Assembly (NCBI GenBank): GCA_002383615.1
Contig: DFYN01000147.1
Coordinates: 1 to 5,121 of the forward strand
Source: Anaerolineaceae bacterium UBA4081
Lineage (GTDB): Bacteria > Chloroflexota > Anaerolineae > Anaerolineales > Anaerolineaceae
Direction: 5' to 3'
Length of the DNA: 5,121 nucleotides
Shown here: one piece after another, positions 1 through 5,121 of the stretch
Numbering within the stretch: position 1 is the stretch's first letter
How the letters are laid out: each line of letters starts with the position of its first letter
Notes under the pieces: model-generated
The model's database searches: none
Seen by the model: the letters and a program-made list of their open reading frames with translations, nothing else
Told to the model about the DNA's origin: nothing
Program-made: the position numbers and the translations under genes

Positions 1-1025
1 GATGACAGGTTGCGGATGTGCAACCCATTAAAATAATCAAACTTAGTATAGTTAATGGCAGCAGGAGACGGATTCAGATGCGCCAGACTAAATTTTTGGA
101 TTAAATCCTCCATCGAGAAAAATTCAGTGTGATCGTCATAACTCCATCCCATTAAAGCTATCCAGTTATCAACTGCCTCAGGTAGATACCCCAGAGCCTG
201 CAAATCCTTGATAAAAAAGGAATAGCCATCTTTGATTAATTCACTTGTTTCCCTTTTGCTCATTTTTCCCTGACCATTGGGCTTGAGGAAAATCGAAAGG
301 TGAACCCATTCTGGTTCCTCCCAGCCAAATGACCGGCAAATCAATGCATGCAAAGGCAATGAAGGCAGCCATTCAGATCCGCGGATGACATGGGTAATTT
401 TCATCAGGTGGTCATCCACCATTGCAGCCAAATGATAAAGGGCAAATCCATCCGATTTAACCAATACATAGTCATCAATCGTTCGATTCTCAACGGTAAT
501 ATCTCCCCGCAGGAGTTCATGAACCGTAGTTGTGCCCTCGCTCGGAGACTTAAAGCGGACTACGTACTTCTCGCCATTTTTTATCCGGCGTAGAACCTCC
601 GAGGGGTCCAAAAGCCGACAGGTGCCATCATAATGCGGCGCTTCCTTTCGTGCCTGTTGTTCTTTCCGCATCTGGTCTAAACGCTCAGGGGAACAGAAAC
701 AACAATAAGCATGTCCGTTATCAATCAGTGTTTGAGCATATGTCTGATAAATTTCTTTCCGCTCAGATTGCCTGTATGGTCCATAAGGACCACCAATATC
801 TGGACCTTCATCCCATTGGATTCCCAACCAACGTAAACCATCCATCAACTCTTGTTCTGCGCCTTCTACAAGCCGTTTGCGGTCTGTGTCTTCAATTCGC
901 AGAATAAATTGTCCACCGGTCTGACGGGCAAGTAAATAATCAAATAGAGCTGTACGAGCGCCACCCAGGTGCAAGTGACCTGTCGGAGAAGGTGCAAATC
1001 GAACACGCGCAGGCTTAATTGTCAT
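1..1025 (-). CDS. gltX: Glutamyl-tRNA synthetase, 5' part (runs off left edge)
   Basis: Class I aminoacyl-tRNA synthetase that attaches glutamate to tRNA(Glu) in the cytoplasm. The reverse strand reads open from the ATG at 1023-1025 to the window edge: 341 codons plus two bases. The family is usually about 470-500 residues, so roughly the last third, including most of the anticodon-binding domain, is outside. Visible motifs are APSPTG (11-16), the HIGH-equivalent HLGG (19-22), the IEDTD motif (44-48), a CxC segment (109-111) with a further Cys at 136, RGSEW (215-219), and KMSKR (254-258), the ATP-binding loop. It lies 23 bases after the rodA stop. A second in-frame ATG at 1032-1034 would add three residues; neither start has a convincing ribosome site, and the shorter is chosen because the conserved core begins at VRFAPSPTG. 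Whether it is discriminating or also charges tRNA(Gln) cannot be judged, because the anticodon domain is missing. Confidence 0.97.
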   Translation of the reverse strand, partial: MTIKPARVRFAPSPTGHLHLGGARTALFDYLLARQTGGQFILRIEDTDRKRLVEGAEQELMDGLRWLGIQWDEGPDIGGPYGPYRQSERKEIYQTYAQTLIDNGHAYCCFCSPERLDQMRKEQQARKEAPHYDGTCRLLDPSEVLRRIKNGEKYVVRFKSPSEGTTTVHELLRGDITVENRTIDDYVLVKSDGFALYHLAAMVDDHLMKITHVIRGSEWLPSLPLHALICRSFGWEEPEWVHLSIFLKPNGQGKMSKRETSELIKDGYSFFIKDLQALGYLPEAVDNWIALMGWSYDDHTEFFSMEDLIQKFSLAHLNPSPAAINYTKFDYFNGLHIRNLS

Positions 1026-1048
1026 ACCAACCATCCATTGAATAAGAT

Positions 1049-2161
1049 TTAACTATGTACAGCCACGCTTTCAACAAGACCTATGGCTAAAATAAGGGAA
1101 AGCAATGAGCTTCCACCATAACTGATAAAAGGTAATGTCAACCCGGTTACAGGTATGACATTAAGATTGACCCCAATGTTAACCGCCATCTGGAAGAAAA
1201 GCAATACTGCCACCCCATAGGCAATCAGGGCTCCAAAATCATCTTTGGCACGGCGGGCAATTCTTAGGCATCGTAGAATGACAAAAACCAACACGCTAAT
1301 AATTGCAGTTGTTCCAATAAATCCAAATTCTTCCGCCATAACCGAGAAGATAAAATCTGTGTGACGAACTTTTAGAAAGCGCAATTGACTCTGGGTTCCA
1401 TTCCCATATCCCATGCCAAATAAACCACCAGAGCCGATGGTAATACGTGCCTGGTCAACGTTATAAGTATCCCCATACCGTGCGTTAGGGTCAGGAGCTA
1501 TAAAATCCAGGACACGTTTGAGTTGATAATCCTGTAAAAAGGGAATTTTCACGCCAGATAATATCAGGGCAAATACAACAATAACCAGCACAACCCCTAC
1601 CCCACCTAGAATCCCGAGCGTCTTTACCGGAACACCGCTAATCCAAAGTAATGAGAACCAAATTACAAACACGACAATGGAAGTACTCAAATTTGGTTGA
1701 AGCAGAATCCAAATCACAATTCCTATGGTCAGTAATAAACTCTGGACTAATATTCGAAATTCACCTATTCGTCCACGATGGGTTGAAAAGAAATATGCCA
1801 AGACAATGATGACAACAATTTTTGCCAGCTCTGAAGGCTGAATATTGATAATGCCTACTCGGAACCAGCGCGCCGATCCAAAAACGGCTTCACCCAGGAT
1901 ATTAATGCCAAGTAACAACACGATGATCGCTATGTACATTATCCGGGTAAGCGAGCCCCAGAGGTGATAATCAATTGCCCCAACCACCACAATGATGACC
2001 ATTCCCAAGGCGACGTAAATCGCCTGGTTGCGGGCTGAATTAACCAGCTCTTCGTTCCCCGCAATGGCAGATTGAATCATAGCTATGCCAAATATGCATA
2101 GAAATAAAACAGTCCCGAATAACCAGAAATCAAAATGATGAAGGAGTTGGTTTCGTCGCAT
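1049..2161 (-). CDS. rodA: RodA, SEDS-family peptidoglycan glycosyltransferase
   Basis: Integral membrane enzyme that polymerises lipid II into glycan strands for side-wall growth, working with a class B PBP. The 370-residue product has the usual SEDS length and about ten hydrophobic segments. Motifs seen are ARWFRVG (97-103) with IQPSELAK (107-114), QPNLSTS (155-161), a long extracytoplasmic loop at about 205-268, HTDFIF (267-272) with the presumed catalytic Asp269, AEEFGFIG (276-283), and the C-terminal PVTGLTLPFISYGGSS (337-352). The start is the ATG at 2159-2161, 14 bases after the minE stop, with only a weak AAGAAG-like ribosome site, so translation is probably coupled to minE. It is called RodA, not FtsW, because it shares the operon with a PBP2-type transpeptidase and has no division-cluster neighbours; the sequence alone separates the two less firmly. 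Two motif variants are unusual: Asn157 where Asp is typical, and FLKVRHTD where many RodA proteins have FLPERHTD. Confidence 0.95.
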   Translation of the reverse strand: MRRNQLLHHFDFWLFGTVLFLCIFGIAMIQSAIAGNEELVNSARNQAIYVALGMVIIVVVGAIDYHLWGSLTRIMYIAIIVLLLGINILGEAVFGSARWFRVGIINIQPSELAKIVVIIVLAYFFSTHRGRIGEFRILVQSLLLTIGIVIWILLQPNLSTSIVVFVIWFSLLWISGVPVKTLGILGGVGVVLVIVVFALILSGVKIPFLQDYQLKRVLDFIAPDPNARYGDTYNVDQARITIGSGGLFGMGYGNGTQSQLRFLKVRHTDFIFSVMAEEFGFIGTTAIISVLVFVILRCLRIARRAKDDFGALIAYGVAVLLFFQMAVNIGVNLNVIPVTGLTLPFISYGGSSLLSLILAIGLVESVAVHS

Positions 2162-2175
2162 TTATCTTCTTGCTG

Positions 2176-2439
2176 TTACCGTCGATGACGGATAGGTTTG
2201 AGCGGAATTTCCGCAGTTAATCGCTGCTCGCGCCCGTCTGTTTCCATCATGATGCGAACCGTGTCCGGATCTATATCCACGTAGCGGGCAATGACAACCA
2301 GCAACTCATTCTTCATTTGTTCCAACTGGCTTGTCGTTAAATCCGTACGGTCATTAATCAGCACTAATTTCAGGCGCTCTTTTGCCTGATCCTTGCTTTG
2401 CGGTTGCCGCCCCGACAATCGGTCTATCCACCCCGCCAT
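2176..2439 (-). CDS. minE: MinE, topological specificity factor of the Min oscillator
   Basis: Small protein that binds membrane-bound MinD, stimulates its ATPase, displaces MinC and so drives pole-to-pole oscillation. The 87-residue product matches the family length of about 85-90. Residues 1-12 (MAGWIDRLSGRQ) resemble the amphipathic membrane-targeting start. KDQAKERLKLVLINDR (16-31) matches the MinD-contact segment, which in E. coli reads AKERLQIIVAERR. The rest, with LEQMKNELLVVIARYVDID (39-57), is the dimerisation and topological domain. The ATG at 2437-2439 is chosen because it opens the conserved N-terminus and has AGGAGG eight bases upstream; a longer frame from 2499 would overlap minD. 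One base separates it from the minD stop, so the two are probably translationally coupled. The C-terminus is basic (KPIRHRR). Confidence 0.95.
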   Translation of the reverse strand: MAGWIDRLSGRQPQSKDQAKERLKLVLINDRTDLTTSQLEQMKNELLVVIARYVDIDPDTVRIMMETDGREQRLTAEIPLKPIRHRR

Positions 2440-2440
2440 C

Positions 2441-3244
2441 TCAATTTCCTCCTGGACCAAATAACTTCCCAAGCTTGGAAAAGAAACTACTCTTCTCATC
2501 CATATCCATGAAAGGTACAGTCTCGCCTTGCAGCCGTCGGCTGATATTATGGAAAGCTATTCCAGCTCGGGATGTTGGGTCAAGCGCAACCGGCATACCC
2601 CGATTAGTGCTGATGAGGACATGCTCATCCTCAGGGACAATTCCAATCAATTCAATCGCAAGCAGGTCCAGGATGTCTTCAGGTGCAAGCATATCTCCCC
2701 GCTTAACCATGCCAAAGTTCATGCGGTTTAAGATAAGCTTGGCTGGTCCTTTCTCTTCAGCTTCTACTAAACCAATTATTCGGTCAGCATCTCTCACTGC
2801 CGAGACTTCGGGGTTTGTTACCACCAATACAGTATCAGCAGCTGCAAGTGCATTCTTAAAGCCCCTCTCAATGCCTGCCGGTGAGTCAATGAGAATAAAA
2901 TCCACTTCGCTGCTAAGTTCTTCACAAAGGCGAATCATATCAGAAGGAGAAACAGCGCTTTTATCGCGCGTCTGAGCAGCTGGAATCAGGTACAACTCTG
3001 GTAACCGTTTATCCCGGATCATCGCCTGACGAACGCGGCAACGACCTTCGACTACGTCCACCACATCATAGACTATCCGATTTTCCAGTCCAAGCACAAC
3101 ATCCAGGTTGCGTAGACCAATGTCTGCATCCAAACAAACAACCTTTTGATTTGCCATTGCCAACGCCACCGCTAAATTGGCGGTGGTGGTTGTCTTACCC
3201 ACTCCGCCCTTACCAGACGTTACAGTAATAATCCGGGCTGCCAT
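2441..3244 (-). CDS. minD: MinD, septum-site determining ATPase
   Basis: ParA/MinD-family ATPase. In the ATP-bound state it dimerises on the membrane, recruits MinC as the FtsZ inhibitor, and is released by MinE. The 267-residue product is of normal length. It carries the deviant Walker A GKGGVGKTT (11-19) with signature Lys12 and Lys17, the switch motif LDADIGLRNLD (38-48), the Walker B-like FILIDSPAGIE (116-126), TNPE (143-146), the base-contacting NR (173-174), and a C-terminal amphipathic helix FFSKLGKLFG (254-263) that serves as membrane anchor. The start at 3242-3244 gives the standard MAARIITVTSGKGG opening. It follows minC by nine bases and precedes minE by one. Nothing is missing or unusual in the catalytic core. 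Confidence 0.98.
   Translation of the reverse strand: MAARIITVTSGKGGVGKTTTTANLAVALAMANQKVVCLDADIGLRNLDVVLGLENRIVYDVVDVVEGRCRVRQAMIRDKRLPELYLIPAAQTRDKSAVSPSDMIRLCEELSSEVDFILIDSPAGIERGFKNALAAADTVLVVTNPEVSAVRDADRIIGLVEAEEKGPAKLILNRMNFGMVKRGDMLAPEDILDLLAIELIGIVPEDEHVLISTNRGMPVALDPTSRAGIAFHNISRRLQGETVPFMDMDEKSSFFSKLGKLFGPGGN
2448..2453 (-). promoter_or_regulatory. Ribosome binding site of minE
   Basis: On the reverse strand this reads AGGAGG, eight bases before the ATG at 2437-2439. It fixes the minE start and argues against the longer upstream start at 2499. The site lies inside the last codons of minD, where the same bases encode part of the Pro-Gly-Gly tail. Confidence 0.85.
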
Positions 3245-3246
3245 GC

Positions 3247-3252
3247 TCCTCC
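3247..3252 (-). promoter_or_regulatory. Ribosome binding site of minD, closely spaced
   Basis: The reverse strand reads GGAGGA just after the minC stop codon (3254-3256) and only two to three bases before the minD ATG (3242-3244). The match is strong, but the spacing is shorter than the usual five to nine bases. The conserved MinD N-terminus leaves no alternative start, so the short spacing is real and may lower or couple minD translation. Confidence 0.7.
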
Positions 3253-3253
3253 A

Positions 3254-3949
3254 CTAATGTTCTTTGATAACCCAGGGTTCAGCGACCACCTGTTGGTTTT
3301 CGATGTAAGCGACTTCGGGTTGAGTTTTTCCCTTGCGCTGGGGCGAGATGGAAACATAATCGGCTATGCGCAACTGAGTGGGACTTAAGTCCAAGGCGCA
3401 AACCACAGCATCTTCATTACCTTCTGCACCCGCATGAGCAATCCCACGCAACCGCCCCCACACAATAATGGAACCTCCAGCGATTATCTCAGCGCCAGGA
3501 TTGACATCTCCCAGTATCACAATATGACCATGCGATGCGACTTTAAATCCAGACCGTAATGTCTTTCGTAAAAATATCGCCTGCTCACCCTCTAGATACG
3601 AATCCAGGCTTTTGCTGCCCGTTCTCTCAACTGGTCGAGTATGAATCCTGGTCGCTAACCCAAGCGTCTGTGCCGATTCCTCAGTTGCTGCCGATTGGCT
3701 AAGAACCGCCCAAAAACTAATCCCGATTGCTGCCAGATCGTCTTTCAATTTGCCAAGTTGTTCGCCGGTTATTACCCGATTTCCAATTTCCAAAACGACT
3801 TTGGCTCCTTGGAAAAAAGCAGCACGTTCAGACATTTGAGCCAGCAAAGATTCCTTTAGGGTTTCCCAAGCGATTTTTTCATCCAGGGTGACCATCAAAC
3901 CATCTCTGGTTCCCTTAATTTGTATGCCGTTGCTGACACGATCCACCAT
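3254..3949 (-). CDS. minC: MinC, FtsZ-ring inhibitor
   Basis: Inhibitor of FtsZ assembly, targeted to the membrane by MinD. The 231-residue product is of normal length. Residues 1 to about 105 form the N-terminal FtsZ-interacting domain (IQIKGTRDGLMVTLD at 9-23), followed by a short linker (106-123). The C-terminal beta-helix domain (about 124-231) contains the MinD-binding LRSGF (131-135), ILGDVNPGAEI (145-155), IAGGSIIVWGRLRG (156-169), AHAGAEG (171-177) and LSPTQLRIA (188-196). The canonical tetrapeptide at the MinD-binding face is RSGQ; here it is RSGF. The ATG at 3947-3949 follows the mrdA stop by 20 bases and has a modest AAGGGA ribosome site six bases upstream. Identity is firm from the C-terminal domain and the neighbouring minD and minE. 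Confidence 0.96.
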   Translation of the reverse strand: MVDRVSNGIQIKGTRDGLMVTLDEKIAWETLKESLLAQMSERAAFFQGAKVVLEIGNRVITGEQLGKLKDDLAAIGISFWAVLSQSAATEESAQTLGLATRIHTRPVERTGSKSLDSYLEGEQAIFLRKTLRSGFKVASHGHIVILGDVNPGAEIIAGGSIIVWGRLRGIAHAGAEGNEDAVVCALDLSPTQLRIADYVSISPQRKGKTQPEVAYIENQQVVAEPWVIKEH

Positions 3950-3969
3950 GAAATATCCCTTTGCCCCAC

Positions 3970-5121
3970 TCAGGGGGTTTGACCTTGAGTCGCATCAGCT
4001 GCTTTGATGCGGAAATATGCGTCTAAAACCTGGCGAACAATCGGTGTTGCTACAGATGAACCTTCACCACCATTATACACGAAGGCAATGACCGCAATTT
4101 CAGGGTCATCATACGGGGCATACCCCACATACCAGGCGTGCGTTGGCCAGCTGCCTGGTTGACACAGATTCTTAGCTTGCGCAACATTATCACAGTACTC
4201 TGCAGTCCCTGTTTTACCCGCTGAAGGGATTTCCAAAGACACAATGTAATCAGCAGCTGTTCCTTGTGTCACCACACGTCTCATTCCCTGCTTCGCCAGA
4301 TCAATTACCCAAGGCTCAACCGTAATCATCTGCTCTGTCTGAAGCGAATTTTCGTCATACAAATGAATCTGCGGATCGACCGTAATATCCCATTTCATCT
4401 TCGGCTCAAATGGTTTAATAACTTCCCCATTAGAGTCCAACACTTCACGTACTAAGGTAGGCTGCATGTACTTTCCATCATTGGCTAATGTAGCGATTGA
4501 AACCAAAACTTGCAGCGGCGTCGCCAGAACATAACCTTGTCCAATTGTAGCAATATAGGTGTCACCTGTGGACCAGGTTTCACCAATATTGATGCGCTTC
4601 CAATTGGGGTCGGGCATTAACCCATCCGCCTCACCCGGAAGTTCTATTCCCGTTGCAGCGCCATATCCAAGCGACTTGGCATACTCGCCAATTCTCCAAA
4701 TACCTAAACCCTCTTTAACCTGGTCCTGGTATCCGCCACCGACTTTATAAAAATAGACATCGCATGATTGCTCAATACCGGTCAAATAATCAACCATCCC
4801 ATGACCGTCTTTTTTATAGCAGACATAATCCCGAGGTTTTCCTGGATCATTTGGCGCTAATTTTTCTACGATGGTTATTTTACCAGGATCGTCTACCTGG
4901 TATTCAGGTGTAACTACACCTTCATTCAATATTCCAATTGCAGTTGCCATCTTGAATACGGAACCGGGTGGATGCTCAGCAGAAATGGCGTGGTTAAATA
5001 ATGGTCTATTAGGGTCTTGCTTTAACTGCTCGTAATAATCCGCTGGAATAAAAGGTGTCATCCTGCTATTGTCAAAGTTAGGATAGGAAACCAAAGCCAG
5101 GATTTCGCCTGTCTTGGGGTT
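3970..5121 (-). CDS. mrdA: PBP2-type peptidoglycan transpeptidase, 3' part (runs off right edge)
   Basis: Class B penicillin-binding protein that cross-links side-wall peptidoglycan outside the membrane, partnered with RodA. The reading frame is open to base 5121, giving 383 codons before the TGA at 3970-3972. The N-terminal membrane anchor, pedestal domain and start are outside the window. The visible part opens with NPKTGEILALVSYP (codons 5121-5080) and covers the transpeptidase domain. The active-site SVFK (SxxK) lies at 4951-4962, SCD (SxN-equivalent, as in many PBP2s) at 4759-4767, and KTG at 4207-4215. The WSTGDTYIATIGQGY stretch between SCD and KTG is typical of the family. The protein ends about 15 residues after the last conserved helix, with no PASTA domain or other extension. 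PBP2 rather than division PBP3 is inferred from the SxD form and from linkage to rodA. Four Cys residues lie in this extracytoplasmic part, two of them shortly after KTG. Confidence 0.93.
   Translation of the reverse strand, partial: NPKTGEILALVSYPNFDNSRMTPFIPADYYEQLKQDPNRPLFNHAISAEHPPGSVFKMATAIGILNEGVVTPEYQVDDPGKITIVEKLAPNDPGKPRDYVCYKKDGHGMVDYLTGIEQSCDVYFYKVGGGYQDQVKEGLGIWRIGEYAKSLGYGAATGIELPGEADGLMPDPNWKRINIGETWSTGDTYIATIGQGYVLATPLQVLVSIATLANDGKYMQPTLVREVLDSNGEVIKPFEPKMKWDITVDPQIHLYDENSLQTEQMITVEPWVIDLAKQGMRRVVTQGTAADYIVSLEIPSAGKTGTAEYCDNVAQAKNLCQPGSWPTHAWYVGYAPYDDPEIAVIAFVYNGGEGSSVATPIVRQVLDAYFRIKAADATQGQTP

Larger units (their letters stand above)
1..5121 (-). other. Probable single operon mrdA-minC-minD-minE-rodA-gltX
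   Basis: All six genes run the same way, with gaps of 20, 9, 1, 14 and 23 bases. None of these gaps has room for a hairpin terminator followed by a promoter, and none shows one. The promoter must lie beyond the right edge, probably ahead of mreBCD if the familiar order holds. Internal promoters inside coding sequence cannot be excluded by eye. Confidence 0.75.

Noticed and set aside
390..907. Two plus-strand open frames at 390-593 and 650-907
   Set aside because: Both are antisense to gltX, whose frame is intact with family motifs throughout. Their products resemble nothing.
2440..2499. Longer minE start at 2497-2499
   Set aside because: It would add 20 residues overlapping the end of minD and not found in the MinE family. 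The ATG at 2437-2439 has a perfect AGGAGG upstream.
2382..2975. 197-codon open frame on the plus strand
   Set aside because: It lies antisense to the strongly conserved minD and the start of minE. The product is Ser/Pro-rich with no recognisable domain, as expected from the reverse complement of a coding frame.
1026..3969. Intergenic gaps searched for terminators, promoters, small RNAs or riboswitches
   Set aside because: The gaps are 1 to 23 bases long and hold no hairpin or other signal beyond ribosome sites.
3254..4320. The peptide EPWVI occurs both in the MinC tail (residues 224-228) and in PBP2 (about 4303-4317)
   Set aside because: The codons differ and the contexts are unrelated, so it is a chance match and not a duplication.
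4050..4750. Short open frames inside mrdA: 4050-4244 (minus, shifted frame), 4264-4455 and 4559-4750 (plus)
   Set aside because: They overlap the transpeptidase domain, which reads through without a break, and show no motifs or ribosome sites of note.
5092..5094. TTG at 5092-5094 as a start codon for the PBP gene
   Set aside because: The frame continues upstream to the window edge through NPKTGEILA, a standard PBP2 stretch. This TTG is an internal Leu codon.

Overview
The window is a dense block of six genes, all on the minus strand. Read in transcription order (right to left) they are: the end of a class B penicillin-binding protein of the PBP2/MrdA type, minC, minD, minE, rodA, and the first two thirds of gltX (glutamyl-tRNA synthetase). 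The first and last genes run off the window edges. No intergenic gap exceeds 23 bases, so this is most simply one operon. I see no terminator, promoter, RNA gene, mobile element, CRISPR array or long repeat.

Layout: 1-1025 gltX (5' part); 1049-2161 rodA; 2176-2439 minE; 2441-3244 minD; 3254-3949 minC; 3970-5121 mrdA (3' part). Every complete gene has the normal length for its family and keeps its core motifs. Nothing looks decayed or recently acquired.

Function: PBP2 (transpeptidase) and RodA (SEDS glycosyltransferase) are the paired enzymes that build side-wall peptidoglycan in rod-shaped cells. MinC, MinD and MinE form the oscillator that keeps FtsZ rings away from the poles. The operon therefore joins cell elongation to division-site placement, with the Min genes lying between the two halves of the elongation synthase. 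A similar order (mreBCD, PBP, minCDE, rodA) is known from Clostridia, so mreB, mreC and mreD would be expected beyond the right edge. gltX at the end looks like a housekeeping gene sharing the transcript.

Organism: a bacterium with a full MinCDE system and PBP2/RodA. The moderate base composition, the RodA, GltX and PBP2 motif variants and the gene order fit best with Chloroflexota, class Anaerolineae. This rests on remembered family resemblance, not on a search, and a Clostridia-like Firmicute is the main alternative. I do not find an undescribed system here. The points worth a second look are motif substitutions in MinC and RodA, extracytoplasmic cysteines in PBP2, and the gene order itself.
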